Shown here piece by piece: positions 1 through 10,435 of a stretch of 64,000 nucleotides of DNA (the stretch's first letter is position 1; each line of letters starts with the position of its first letter). A program made the translations under genes and the position numbers. The notes under the pieces were generated by a model. The model saw nothing but the letters and a program-made list of their open reading frames with translations, was not told where the DNA came from and did no database searches. This stretch comes from Aphrophora alni (taxonomy: Eukaryota; Arthropoda; Insecta; Hemiptera; Aphrophoridae): the NCBI GenBank assembly GCA_963513935.1, contig OY740774.1, forward strand, positions 93,984,861-94,048,860, read 5' to 3'.

Positions 1-214
1 ACTGACAGACCGTTGAATACTAGTGTTTGAAGCATGAACGATACAAGCCGCCCACTCCCCCACTCCTACGGTCCAAGAGACAGGTTTGTACTTGTCTTTC
101 CGTGAATCATCGCTAGAACTACACACACTACCTGAGTCGGATATCCGGCGCTCCGGCCTAGAACCTCACCGAATATCCGGTATCCGGCCAAAACGACTAT
201 CCGTTACATCTCTA
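1..214. mobile_element. Probable end of a hAT-like or similar DNA transposon, cut by window edge
   Basis: This stretch is much more GC-rich than its surroundings. It carries repeated GGATATCCGG-type motifs at about 138-150 and 170-190, and it ends in a sequence whose reverse complement starts TAGAGATGTAACGGATAG. Short GATGTAACGGAT-type termini with internal GGATATCCGG repeats are typical of hAT-like non-autonomous elements. The other end lies outside the window, so neither the terminal inverted repeat nor an 8-bp target duplication can be verified. Confidence 0.35.
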
Positions 215-689
215 ATATAAACACCTTGAATTTTAATGTTGAAAACACTACAGCAGCTCTCTCATAAAGCATTACCAGGTTTTTTACTTAATAGTATATA
301 ATATATGATACATAAAACATATGTTATACTGACCACATCATATAACATTGGACAAAATATAGAATAAAATACAAGCTTAATTCTCCATGTGCCTTAACTT
401 TTATATCTGCTTAAAATATTAATCCATTAAAGTGGTTAGCCATTCAGGGTATGATCACAAACTTTTCTTCATATAGTGGTTTACCGTACAGTATACAATC
501 TATCAGATGGCGTCTTTACCCTTAGGGTCTACTATGTTACTGACCGTGTAATTTGTAAAAAGGTAATTTTATACAACTATTATATATAATGGTGCTTTTT
601 TTCCCCCACATAAAAATATATAAATTTTTCTTTTATTTAATAAAAACCGTATATATAGTAGTAGTAAATTAATGTAATTTATATTTCAG
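215..689. other. Upstream intron sequence of host gene, no coding signal
   Basis: AT-rich sequence between the transposon end at 214 and the acceptor at 689. I see no open frame, RNA gene or repeat worth naming. It is presumed to be the 3' part of an intron whose donor lies outside the window. Confidence 0.5.
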
Positions 690-800
690 GTGTCAATACC
701 AGGCCTAGCAGTGCCTATATCAGTGTCGCTCAATGTTTCAACGCCTCATATTGTTACCTCACTGCCAGTCACAGCCTCATTAACCGGCACTCCCGTCTCT
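690..800 (+). CDS. Host gene internal exon (exon a of five visible), Ser/Thr/Val-rich segment
   Basis: This is an internal exon of a spliced host gene. It is preceded by a polypyrimidine/TTTCAG acceptor (AG at 688-689) and followed by a perfect GTAAGT donor at 801. It is 111 bp, exactly 37 codons in phase 0, reading VSIPGLAVPISVSLNVST and onward without a stop. Its phase matches the next exon at 889. The protein segment is low-complexity, rich in Ser, Thr, Val and Pro, with no enzymatic motif. Across all five exons the product resembles an intrinsically disordered nuclear cofactor with a Gln-rich C-terminus. An SPT20-like SAGA subunit is one possibility, but I cannot confirm it. Upstream exons must lie before the window. 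Confidence 0.75.
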
Positions 801-888
801 GTAAGTCAAATCTCAATACATTCATTAATAACCTGTAATTAAACATTGTTTTCTATAATTTAATTTGTGTGATAATGTCATTTTACAG
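801..888 (+). other. Short intron (88 bp) of the host gene
   Basis: Runs from a GTAAGT donor to a TTTTACAG acceptor and joins two phase-0 ends. It marks the minimal intron size of this gene, in contrast with the 16.8-kb and 11-kb introns that follow. Confidence 0.7.
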
Positions 889-970
889 ATGACAACAGCA
901 AACATTGCTGCAGTTTCTGTTAGTGGAAACACGCCTGGCGCCACCATGGTGTTCACCAACTCAAATCAAG
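889..970 (+). CDS. Host gene exon b, Ser/Thr/Ala-rich segment
   Basis: The acceptor TTTTACAG ends at 888 and the donor GTAACA starts at 971. The exon is 82 bp, entered in phase 0 and left in phase 1. It reads MTTANIAAVSVSGNTPGATM and continues to a final NQ plus one base. It is separated from the preceding exon by an intron of only 88 bp. The ATG at its first position is simply an internal methionine, because the previous exon joins in frame. The following intron is 16.8 kb and full of transposons. Confidence 0.75.
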
Positions 971-1129
971 GTAACAAACCTATAAATTGTTCAGAGAATT
1001 TGTATTTTGTTGATTTTTGTATCATTTTTTTGATTAATCTTTCTCGTGTAAATTTTACTTTTTACATATTATGTAGTGTAGAGAAAAGTTTTGATGTGAC
1101 GAATGACTGATGTTGAGTTTTTCATAGAA

Positions 1130-1740
1130 ATATCTCTTTTGAGAGTCCGTGAGTCCAAAAAATGGTTTTTGGAGTAATTCTGTTGTCTCTCTGTGCTTTG
1201 TGTTGTGCCCTAGAACTTAAATAAATGAACTGATTTTTATCAAATGTAGCGTGTTTACATATCTAAAGACATTTTTGAACATCTCAGATATTGGAGGAAG
1301 CTGTCACAAAACAAAAACATGTCTATAAAACTGGACATTTCAGCAAATTTGATCAAATATAATCCCAAAGGACAAAGACAAAACTTTTAGAATGTGGTTT
1401 CTCCAAATTTTTTTGGTAGTTATTGCTAAGAAACCGTCTATGGATGGATAATTTCTCAAAATCGACTCTACTGGTTTCAATAAACTTGTGGTGTAGACCA
1501 ATTATCCAAGTCAATATATTGAATTAAAGGCTTCTATTTCAGTAATAACTTTTTTTACTGCCTCACATATTTGAATTTTTTTGCGGATATACTCTTTTTG
1601 AGATCCGTACGTCCACAAATAATGGATTTAAGAATGATGTCGTTTGCCGAACTTCTGTAGTGTGTCGTATGTTCAGTTCTCTATAGCCCAAATGCAAGGA
1701 TTGATTTTAATCAAATTTTGATATCTCAGTGTATTTTGGC
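1130..1740. repeat. Decayed dispersed repeat with internal duplication
   Basis: Two diverged direct copies can be seen: CTTTTGAGAGTCCGTGAGTCC at about 1137 and TTTTTGAGATCCGTACGTCC at about 1595, each followed by an AATGG-type continuation. The central part (about 1270-1530) resembles 27110-27400 in the later intron. Both contain AGGAAGCTGTCACAAAAC- or GTAGGTGACACAAAACC-like blocks, then a TGGTAGTTATTG-like block, then CTACTGGTTTCA or CTGCTGGTTTCA. It is probably an ancient transposon family, unidentified. Confidence 0.4.
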
Positions 1741-1765
1741 CATATCTCAATGTTTTTTCCTTCTT

Positions 1766-1784
1766 TATATATATATATATATAT
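1766..1784. repeat. (TA)n microsatellite
   Basis: Uninterrupted TA dinucleotide run. Confidence 0.9.
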
Positions 1785-2209
1785 AATTCAAAATTGACTT
1801 TATTTTAGTTAGTGAAATGAGAAGGCATGGCCCAAACCCAAATGCAAAATCACAAGTACAAATATGATATTTGGAATAATTAACAAAAATGACCTGCCTA
1901 GGGGCTTTGTTAAGCTTGATGTTTCTAGACGTATTCATAATGTTGGAGGCAAGACAGGCTGCCGATAGGCTTCATAATTATTGTCTCTAACTGTTGTCTC
2001 TGCTGTTTGGAACTTGAAACTGCAGTTTTGGAGTCAGAAAAAGGATATTTTTCAGACCTTAAAAACCAATAGAAAATTTTGATAAAAGCACTCTACAGAA
2101 TATTCTAGATTTTGTCAGAGGCACTGGAGTCGGTTTACGGTGAAACATAGGGGAGTACAATGAGCTGACATGTCGGAGGCCAAGAGAGCCTCAGTAATAA
2201 TACCTCCCA

Positions 2210-2210
<1 letters not shown>

Positions 2211-2256
<46 letters not shown>
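2211..2256. repeat. Poly(A) tract, 46 bp
   Basis: An uninterrupted A run. It could be the tail of an old retroposed sequence, but I see no target duplication or recognisable retroposon upstream. Confidence 0.9.
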
Positions 2257-2258
<2 letters not shown>

Positions 2259-3461
2259 GTAGCAATTTAAAATGTTCTCAAATTGTAGTGAAGTTTGTAA
2301 AAGTACTGAAGCATGTGGCTCTTAGTATTTATCAAAATAGACATGTCAATTTGAAAACTATCATGGCTTCATTTAACACAGTTAATGGAACAGATAGAAA
2401 ATTTCTAAAACTTTCTAGCTTAGTTTACCACTTCTAAAAGCACGACATACTTTAATATTGATAGACCTAAAATATGTAGGCTTAAAACATTTTTACAGTA
2501 TATTCCAAACGTGTAACATCTAACGACATTCTTTCAAATCCTTCTCTAACACACTCACACTTATCCATCAATTTGCCTATAATCTTCCATTCAATTTGTT
2601 ACTAATTTCTAATTGATGATCTAAAAGGTTCATTCTACCAAAAAGGTTGTCTATTCACATGAGGTTTCCGGGATTTTTTAAAATATTTGACTTTATATAT
2701 TTTTTTTATCTGCCATGAGGCAACTTATTAACAACTCAAAAACAAAACAAAATTAATTATACGGTACTAAATATGTACATTACATAAACACACATTTATA
2801 ATTTGTAATAATTATTTTTTATAATCTCTAGAAAAAAAAAGATTTTAATATTTTAATTGATTTTAAGGGTGCTAGTCTGTAAGTACAGACACTTTTTTAC
2901 AACGTAAACTGGGATCATGAATTCTATAGGAAAATGTACTTACATTATGAAATAACTACAAGTTTTCTGAAATATTCACATTTAATAATTATTTTCATAT
3001 ATGTTTCCTGAAATACATACATTGATCTAAAAAAGGTTTATAATTCTAACATCCTACAATAGATATATAAATTCTTGTGAAACAAAAAATGGTTATGGAA
3101 GTCATTCTGAAATACATATATAATCAATTGGTTACATTTCTAACATACATGAAATTCTTATAAAGTAATATTTAAAACATATTGTTAGTTATGTGTGAAC
3201 TAAAAATTGTTCACAGTAGATGACTGTTTTTTGGGGAATACAATTTAATTTCACAAAGTTTTCTGTCTTTCCTTAAGTTTTAATTATGTGTTAACAATGT
3301 TCCAAACACGAAGCTCAAATCTTTAATTATTACGACTTTCGACACTCAAAATTTATTTTGTAATTCATTTTCACAAATTAATCAATAATAGTTTTTTTTT
3401 TTTTTAGTTAGTTTATTGTGAAAAGATTATTTTAATGCAATTTTCTCAACATAACATGTCT

Positions 3462-4949
3462 TTAACGTTTTTCAAATGAAAGTTTATATTGTAATAATGT
3501 GAAAAATCAAAATTTATAATAGGTTTAAAATCCGCGGGTGCATGAACTGAGACAGGATGTCTGGATCATGAATTGTATTTAGTAAATTCATTTATAGGAA
3601 CAAAATGGATTTTCAAGACAACAGTATAAATTACCATGTTTAATTTTAATATAATTTAGTTTAATTGTTATGATATGTAAATTATTTGTGTTTTACGGGA
3701 GTGTGTCATAATGTGCTAACAGCACCGGAAGGAACGCTTTCGGAAGTGAGATTTGCCTCATGGCAACAGGTTAGTTGGAGTCCACCGCTTGAATGGACAA
3801 GTTGTTTTTTTTTAAATTGCTAGATCAGTCTTAAGAAGGAGCTTGGAGAGTAATGATGTAGTTTGTCGAGTTGAGTAAGAAATTCAGAGACTTTAGTGGA
3901 AAGAAAGGACATAGTGTGATGTAATAATTTGATATGTAGTAAAATAGAAAATGTGAAGAGTTTAATCGTTGGTCGATTAAGGGTGAGAGTGTGTTAAAAC
4001 TCTGTTTGAACAGTTAAATTGGTTAGACGTGTTCACGCGAATAGACAATAGACAATTAGCGTGTGTTATAGCAATGCGGTCGGCAAATGAACAGTTACAA
4101 ATTGTAGAATGGACTAATGTGTAAACAGATTTTCTTTTTATAAACATTCGTGAGGTGCAAATACAATTTCGCCACGGACACAACGACGGCATTTTTAGGA
4201 CGCTGCAGGAACACCATTGAATTTTGTACAATATGACTATGGTCTGGTAACTAGTGTTAAATAACACATTATATTTACTCTGTTATTGTATAGAAATTTA
4301 CAATGTTTAATATTTTAATTTTTATTATATAAATTTGATATATAAAGGATAGCAATTTCTTGTTATGTAAAGGAAAAATAAATGTCTGATGACATATTTA
4401 TCCTTATTAAAGGAACGTAAAATTCATATAAAAAAAAAAATAAATAAATAAAAAGCAGATGTTTTCAATTTGTTTTTATTCATAAAATCAATTTTAGTTG
4501 CAACTTAGAGTCAATTTTAAATTCAAAGAATAAAAGATCAGTTCTCCTTCTGAGAAGATAAAAAGTAATTCAACTAAGATGATAGCTATAGTTGTTTTCA
4601 TGATATATGTCTCTATAACAAATGCTAATGTATAAAAACTTACTTGTCTTTAATAAATGTATGTAAAATTTCAGCTTCAAAGTGTTCTCATTTGAATACC
4701 AAATATTACTGTGAAGTACACCGTAAAAAGAGCCTGCGACCCTAGAGATTTTTTTGTTAATAACGAAAATTAACTTCTTTTCCTTTTTCAAAATTGATGT
4801 TAACACATCTGGCGCCCTTAAGTCGAGCAAATTAATAACTAAATTCAATAAAAAAACATAACGTAAAACTCTTCAAGTTTAGATAATTTTTATTCTTAAA
4901 ATCGCTTCACTATTAAATAACTTATTAGCCTCATTAATAAATTATTACA
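3462..4949 (+). repeat. 5' LTR of the Ty3/Gypsy element, apparently truncated at its 5' end
   Basis: Matches 11488-12974 almost base for base. It ends in ...TTATTACA, followed by AT and then the primer binding site. Its left boundary (TTAACG) is not a TG terminus and has no counterpart to the roughly 409 bp that precede the matching point in the right LTR. If that reading is right, the U3 start and perhaps the promoter are missing here. Confidence 0.85.
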
Positions 4950-4951
4950 AT

Positions 4952-4972
4952 TGGCTCCCAACAATGAGGCGT
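4952..4972 (+). other. Primer binding site of the Ty3/Gypsy element
   Basis: TGGCTCCCAACAATGAGGCG begins 2 nt after the LTR terminus CA. TGG plus a tRNA 3'-end complement is the standard minus-strand primer site. The CCCAAC core resembles tRNA-Lys-type primer sites, but the tRNA is not certain. Confidence 0.75.
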
Positions 4973-5114
4973 TTTTGGTCGAAAAAACAGTGATTTTGGT
5001 AATGGGAACACTTAAAATCAAGGTAAGGACTCTCTCTATCATAATAAGAAAGATTCTCTAAAAATTTTGTGTTGGTTAAGTAATAGATTCTGTTGTGTTA
5101 AATATAAGATAAAA

Positions 5115-7199
5115 ATGGAGTCAGAAATTATAAATGTTAATAATAATGAACAGGTAGGGTTAGAAGATGAAATTCCTTTAAATAACGTGGTACAAACACT
5201 ACAAAGTAATGAGCAAATAAATGAACAATTTGCACAAGATTTTTTAGATCAAGAAATAAGTAGTAATAGTAATAGTAGACGTTCAAGTGTGAACGGGAAT
5301 AGTAGTTCAGGTTCGGATTTTAATGGGTTTAATAGTGATGGGATTCAAAATAGTAAACAACAGTGTGAAGATATGAATAAAAAATTAGTAGAAACACCAG
5401 GGGTAGAAACTGTAGAAGAAAATTCAGATAAGGAATTAGGAGATGAAGAAGTTAGAGTAATTGAGCAGGTTAGGATAATGGAACCAAATAGGTTAGATGA
5501 GAGTAAAAAATCTAAAAATGAGGCATTAATGATAGAAATGCTAATTGAAATGAAAAAAGATAACTTAGAATTTAGGCAAGATAATGATAAAAAATTTGAA
5601 TGTATAAGTAATGATATTAAACAAAGTAGATTAGAAACAAATAATAAAATTGAACAGAATAATCTAGAATTTAGGCAAGATAATGATAAGAAGTTTGAAT
5701 GTATAAATAATATTATTAAACAAAATGGTTTAGAATTAAATAATAAGTTTGAAGATTTAAATACCAAAATTGAACAAAATAATATTAAACTAGATAATTT
5801 GGATAAGAAGTTAGACCAGACCAAACTAGAATTAAAACAAGATTATGTACAATTAGAGAATGGTTTAAAGCAAGAAATTAAACAAACTAGGCTAGAGATA
5901 GAAAATAATTTTGATGAGAAAATTGCTAAAGTTGAAATAGATATGTCTGATAAAATATGTAGTATAGTTAAGGAAATTGATAATGTAAAATCTGAAACTG
6001 AGGTAAAGTTGTTAAGTAATCAGATAGAAGTAAAAAATAATCTGAAAATTGTTGAAAACAAAATTTGTAAAGAAATTTTAGAGGTTAAGAGTGATGTAAA
6101 CAATAGAGTAGATAAGTTTGAGATGCAGTTAGGGAAAACAGACGAAAAAATAACTTTGTTAGACTTAGAAGTAGGAAAACAGAAGAATTTAGAAAAGCAA
6201 GAAATTTTGGAACTAAAAAGTAGTGTAGATGATCAGATTAATAGCCTAACCTTAAAATTCGAAGGAGAATTTATGCAGAAAATAAGAGAGAATTTTGTCG
6301 AACAGGGTAGCATAAGTCAGGGTACTTATACAAGTGCGAATATAATTAACGACACTATAATACCAGAGTTTCAAAATGAAAGGTTAGAACCGCACCCGAA
6401 GGTGTTTATAGAAGCTATAGAGACATTTAATAAAATAAATGGGGGACATTGGAAAATAAAGCTAGGTTGTTTAAGAAAATATTTTAAAGGTGAAGCAGAA
6501 TTATGGTTTGAGGCACATAAGAATGAGTGGGGTAATTTTGAAGAGTTTAGGGTAGCATTTCTAGATAGGTTTTGGTCTGAAGAGAAACAGGAACAATTGA
6601 AAACTAAATTATTGGTAGGAAGCTATTTTAGGGGACCGATGGAAGAAGTATTTAGATATGTGATGAGCTTATATAATAAGACACAATTTTTAGATCCGCC
6701 GATGTCTATGGATACATTTATAAGACATATAAGTAGGAAAATGCCTGAAAAACTAGAGTTAATGATGTTAGCAGCAAGACCTAAAAATGTTAATGACCTA
6801 GAAAAATTAATTTTAAGTTGGCAGGAAAGTCAGAAGTTGTTAGGTCCAGATAGGGCAAGACAGGGAGACAATAGGATGAATATGGATAGACCCATATATA
6901 GAAATTTTCAACCACCGCAGATAGGACAAGAAGGATTCCGATTTAGAGCACCACCCCAATTTCAAGAGACAAGAGGAGAGAATAGATTTAGGGGACCAAA
7001 TAATTTTACCAGATTTCCACCACCTAATATGCAAAATAACTATAATAGGCCCATGTTAACAAATCAACAAAATTTTAATAGGGCAAATGGTAATGGCATG
7101 AATCAAGGTTTTAGGCCACATTTCCAACAAAAAAGATATGATCAAGGGAATAAGGGAAATAATAATAAACCGCAGGAAAACCAAAATGGACAACAGTGA
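5115..7199 (+). CDS. gag: Retrotransposon Gag protein (Ty3/Gypsy)
   Basis: Structural capsid protein that packages the retroelement RNA in the cytoplasm. I choose the ATG at 5115 (context AAAAATGGAG, product begins MESEIINVN), giving 694 residues. The frame is also open upstream to 5067, but those residues (MCWLSNRFCC...) look like leader. Residues ~1-115 are acidic and Ser/Asn-rich. Residues ~125-370 form a long heptad-type coiled coil with a duplicated LEFRQDNDKKFECI block. Residues ~395-570 are a retrotransposon capsid-like region with W/F-rich helices (GGHWKIKLGCLRKYFKGEAELWF is positioned centrally). The tail is basic and Asn/Pro/Gln-rich. There is no CCHC knuckle, so RNA binding is probably by the basic tail. 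Its end overlaps pol in the -1 frame. Confidence 0.88.
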   Translation: MESEIINVNNNEQVGLEDEIPLNNVVQTLQSNEQINEQFAQDFLDQEISSNSNSRRSSVNGNSSSGSDFNGFNSDGIQNSKQQCEDMNKKLVETPGVETVEENSDKELGDEEVRVIEQVRIMEPNRLDESKKSKNEALMIEMLIEMKKDNLEFRQDNDKKFECISNDIKQSRLETNNKIEQNNLEFRQDNDKKFECINNIIKQNGLELNNKFEDLNTKIEQNNIKLDNLDKKLDQTKLELKQDYVQLENGLKQEIKQTRLEIENNFDEKIAKVEIDMSDKICSIVKEIDNVKSETEVKLLSNQIEVKNNLKIVENKICKEILEVKSDVNNRVDKFEMQLGKTDEKITLLDLEVGKQKNLEKQEILELKSSVDDQINSLTLKFEGEFMQKIRENFVEQGSISQGTYTSANIINDTIIPEFQNERLEPHPKVFIEAIETFNKINGGHWKIKLGCLRKYFKGEAELWFEAHKNEWGNFEEFRVAFLDRFWSEEKQEQLKTKLLVGSYFRGPMEEVFRYVMSLYNKTQFLDPPMSMDTFIRHISRKMPEKLELMMLAARPKNVNDLEKLILSWQESQKLLGPDRARQGDNRMNMDRPIYRNFQPPQIGQEGFRFRAPPQFQETRGENRFRGPNNFTRFPPPNMQNNYNRPMLTNQQNFNRANGNGMNQGFRPHFQQKRYDQGNKGNNNKPQENQNGQQ

Positions 7200-10100
7200 A
7201 TAGGGCCCAAGCCTTGTTGTCTAAAAATCAAAATAGGCCTAAAATAGTAGATTTAAAAAATACAATTTCATCCATAATAACTAAAGAAAATAATAATATT
7301 GATGTAGACATTAGAGAAGAGTTGTTAAATGAAGAAAATTATAATAATGTAAGCATACAGCCTATAAAAGGAGAATTAATTGAAATTGATGTGAAAATTA
7401 ATAAAGAAGAATTTAAATGTTTAATAGATACAGGTTCTGAAATTACTGTTATGAATGAAGAAATTTATAAGAAACTAATTGCTAATAATGATAAAATTTT
7501 GGAATTACCAGTATGTAACTTGACAATTGTAGGAGTAACAGGTGTGCGTAGCAAGAGGATTACAAAACAAGCTTTTATAGATGTAGAAATTGGAAAAGAT
7601 GTAGTTGCAATAAATTTTTTAATTGTTAGAGGTCTAAATATTGAAATGATTATAGGATGTGATTTTTTAAAACAAAGGAAGGCCCAAATAGATTTTGATG
7701 AAGAAAAGATTAAATTTAATGTAGAGGATAACATAATTCAAACAAAGTTTAGAAAGCAAATTTCGCAAGTAGAATGTTATAAATTAAAATTGTGTAGGAC
7801 TAAAGCAGAAATAAATTGTTATGATGAGACAGATTTTGACTATGAAGAATTGCAAATTAATGATGTAGCTACTAACTTTTTTCAAGAATTTGACTCAAAA
7901 TATTATGAAAATAACTATGAAGATGTAGAATGGACACAAATTGTAGAGAAAATTTTAGAAGAATGTAACTTAAACTTAGATAGTGAAAAACAAGAATTAA
8001 AAACTGTATTAAATGATTTTAAAGAAGTATTTTCGGATCAGCCAGGAAAAATGTTAAATTATAAAGCTAAACTAAATGTAAAGGAAGATAGTAAATTTAT
8101 AAATAAATCTTATGCAATACCACATTCAAAAAAGGAAGCTGTAGCTAAGGAAATTCAAAAAATGATAGACAATGATATAATAGAAGATTCAAATAGCCCA
8201 TTTTCAAATCCATTAGTATGCGTAATTAAGAAAGATTCGTCCATAAGACTATGTTTAGATGCTAGGCAAGCAAATCAAATAATAATACCAGACCGAGAGG
8301 CACCTGAACAGATAGATGATATATTGCAAAGGTTTGAAGGAGTTAAATATATTTCTAGTATAGATTTGGTTAGTGGATTTTGGCAAATAGAATTAGATCA
8401 ACAATCTAGAAAATATGTTGCTTTTGTGTTTAATGGCAGGAATTTACAGTTCAAAAGACTCCCTTTTGGTTTAAATGTTAGTACTTCATTATTTAAAAAA
8501 GGATTAAGTATGGTATTAGGGCCTGAAGTTTTGGAATTTACAACAGTATATGTAGATGATGTATGTATAGCGTCAAAATCGTTTGAAGAGCATATGAGAC
8601 ATTTGCGAAAGTTATTTGAAAGACTTAGAACATATAATGTAACTATTAAAATAGAAAAGTCTGTTTTTTGCAAAAAAGGTATAAAGTTTTTAGGATACAA
8701 TATATCAGATATAGGAATAGAGCCAGATCAAGAAAAAATTAAAATAATACAAGATTTTCCCACACCAAAAAATATCAAACAATTACAAAGTTTTTTAGGC
8801 TTATGTAATTATTACAGAAAGTTTCAACAAAATTATGCAGAGTTAACTAGTAAATTCACACATCTTTTAGGAAATAATAACAAAATTTGGAATTGGACAG
8901 AGGAAGACAGATATACATTTGAAAGAATAAAACAGGTTTTCTTAGAGACGATAATTTTACAACACCCTAATTTCCAAGAACCTTTCTATTTAAACACAGA
9001 TGCCTCTGATAAAGCTTTAGCAGCCGTATTGTATCAAGTGGACGTAAATAATGAACATCTGGTCATAGCGTTCGCAAGTAGAACTTTACAAAGTAGTGAG
9101 GTTAATTATACAGTTACAGAGAAAGAATTGTTGAGTATAGTCTTCGCATGTAAAAAGTTTAGAAATTATGTGTTAGGGAACAAAACGACTATACGTTCGG
9201 ACCACAAAGCTTTGACCTTTTTAAAAAACTGTAAATTAACACATGGTAGGCTTTTAAGATGGATACTGTTTTTACAGGAATATAATTTGGAAATTGAGTA
9301 TTGTCCAGGGAAGGAAAATATTGTAGCAGATGTTATTTCGCGAACGGATCACAATGAAGTCATCAAGACAGGCGATGAACATTTAATTAAAATTTTTCAA
9401 ACACAAATTGATAAAAATTTAGCAAAACAAGATAGAATTTTAAGAAATGCCTTTAAACGTTTAAATTTGGAACAAAGTCAAGATGAATATTGTATAAGAA
9501 TTATTAAATTATTAGAAGACCAATCTGTTAAATTTAATAAGTTAAGAGAATGTTATGTTATCTATAATGGTGTTTTATTTAAAAAGTCAAAGAAAAATGG
9601 AATTCACAAAATTTGTTTAACGAAATCTTTAATAGAAATTGTAATTAATGATTGTCATGAAAGATACGGACATATTAGTGCAGGAAAGTGTTATAAAATA
9701 TTAAAAGGACTATACGAATTCCCAAATTTAGAAAAACAAATAAAATTACAAATTAGGCCATGCGATTTATGTCAAAAAACTAAAGTATCAAATATAAAAA
9801 ATGAAGGATTAATGGTGAACATCTTACCTGAAAATGTGTTAGATTTGGTAGCAGTGGATTTATTTGGAGAGTTACCGACCGGAACTGGTGGGGTGAAATA
9901 TATATTTGTAGTACTGGATGTTTTTTCGAAATTCATAAAATTATATACTATAAAGAGGGCAATTGGGACAGTTTTAGCAAATAAAATAGTTAATGAATAT
10001 GTAAAGGAAGTAGGTAAACCGAAAATAATCCTAAGTGACCACGGTAGTCAGTTCCAATTACGAATTTGGAAAGAAAAATTAATAAATAATGATATTCAAG

Positions 10101-10435
10101 TTAGGCACACATCAGTATACCATCCTCAGTCGAATCCCAGTGAGCGTTGCATGAGAGAACTAGGTCGAATGTTTAGGACTTATGTACACAATAAACACAC
10201 AAAATGGCCGCTTTATGTAAAATTTATAGAAAATTGTATGAATCAATCCATACACGAATCCATCAATGATAGTCCGTATGAAATAATGTTTAAAAAGGAG
10301 TGTCCGCGCATTTATAACCAACTATGTAAATTTCCTCCGGGAAAAATAATAGATTTTGAAGAAAAAATAGTTTTAGCGAGAAGACGTTTGAAGTTAAAAG
10401 CAAATCAGCGGAAAAATATCATGATAAAAAACTAA
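7169..10435 (+). CDS. pol: Retrotransposon Pol polyprotein: protease, reverse transcriptase, RNase H, integrase (truncated by frame change)
   Basis: Enzymes for reverse transcription and integration. The frame is open from 7169 (after TAA at 7166), overlaps the end of gag and lies in the -1 frame, so it is expected to be made by ribosomal frameshifting. No suitable ATG exists, and the GTG at 7196 should not be taken as a start. Counting from 7196: protease LIDTGSE (78-80); reverse transcriptase with RLCLDARQAN, RLPFGL and YVDD (452-455); RNase H with NTDASDK (D602) and RSDHKALTFL; integrase zinc site H821/H825/C856/C859 and catalytic core D888, D948, E983. The frame stops at 10433-10435, just before the C-terminal GPF/Y-type module, which is found downstream in another frame. 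All catalytic motifs up to there look intact. No chromodomain is seen. Confidence 0.93.
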   Translation, partial: TAGKPKWTTVNRAQALLSKNQNRPKIVDLKNTISSIITKENNNIDVDIREELLNEENYNNVSIQPIKGELIEIDVKINKEEFKCLIDTGSEITVMNEEIYKKLIANNDKILELPVCNLTIVGVTGVRSKRITKQAFIDVEIGKDVVAINFLIVRGLNIEMIIGCDFLKQRKAQIDFDEEKIKFNVEDNIIQTKFRKQISQVECYKLKLCRTKAEINCYDETDFDYEELQINDVATNFFQEFDSKYYENNYEDVEWTQIVEKILEECNLNLDSEKQELKTVLNDFKEVFSDQPGKMLNYKAKLNVKEDSKFINKSYAIPHSKKEAVAKEIQKMIDNDIIEDSNSPFSNPLVCVIKKDSSIRLCLDARQANQIIIPDREAPEQIDDILQRFEGVKYISSIDLVSGFWQIELDQQSRKYVAFVFNGRNLQFKRLPFGLNVSTSLFKKGLSMVLGPEVLEFTTVYVDDVCIASKSFEEHMRHLRKLFERLRTYNVTIKIEKSVFCKKGIKFLGYNISDIGIEPDQEKIKIIQDFPTPKNIKQLQSFLGLCNYYRKFQQNYAELTSKFTHLLGNNNKIWNWTEEDRYTFERIKQVFLETIILQHPNFQEPFYLNTDASDKALAAVLYQVDVNNEHLVIAFASRTLQSSEVNYTVTEKELLSIVFACKKFRNYVLGNKTTIRSDHKALTFLKNCKLTHGRLLRWILFLQEYNLEIEYCPGKENIVADVISRTDHNEVIKTGDEHLIKIFQTQIDKNLAKQDRILRNAFKRLNLEQSQDEYCIRIIKLLEDQSVKFNKLRECYVIYNGVLFKKSKKNGIHKICLTKSLIEIVINDCHERYGHISAGKCYKILKGLYEFPNLEKQIKLQIRPCDLCQKTKVSNIKNEGLMVNILPENVLDLVAVDLFGELPTGTGGVKYIFVVLDVFSKFIKLYTIKRAIGTVLANKIVNEYVKEVGKPKIILSDHGSQFQLRIWKEKLINNDIQVRHTSVYHPQSNPSERCMRELGRMFRTYVHNKHTKWPLYVKFIENCMNQSIHESINDSPYEIMFKKECPRIYNQLCKFPPGKIIDFEEKIVLARRRLKLKANQRKNIMIKN

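Larger units (their letters stand above)
971..3461. other. First part of the 16.8-kb intron; old repeats, no gene
   Basis: No convincing coding sequence. It contains a decayed internally repeated block at about 1130-1740, a (TA)n run at 1766-1784 and a 46-bp A tract at 2211-2256. Short open frames here are of chance length. The rest is AT-rich intron sequence up to the abrupt start of the LTR sequence at 3462. Confidence 0.6.

Noticed and set aside
3977..4267. 96-codon frame on the minus strand, repeated identically at 12003-12293
   Set aside because: It lies within both LTRs, so its identity reflects LTR duplication. There is no domain and it is antisense to the element.
4570..4848. 92-codon minus-strand frame repeated at 12595-12873
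   Set aside because: Same explanation: LTR sequence, not a gene.
5345..5824. 159-codon frame antisense to gag
   Set aside because: Shadow of the coiled-coil coding region, biased to Leu/Ser by complementing Lys/Glu/Asn codons.
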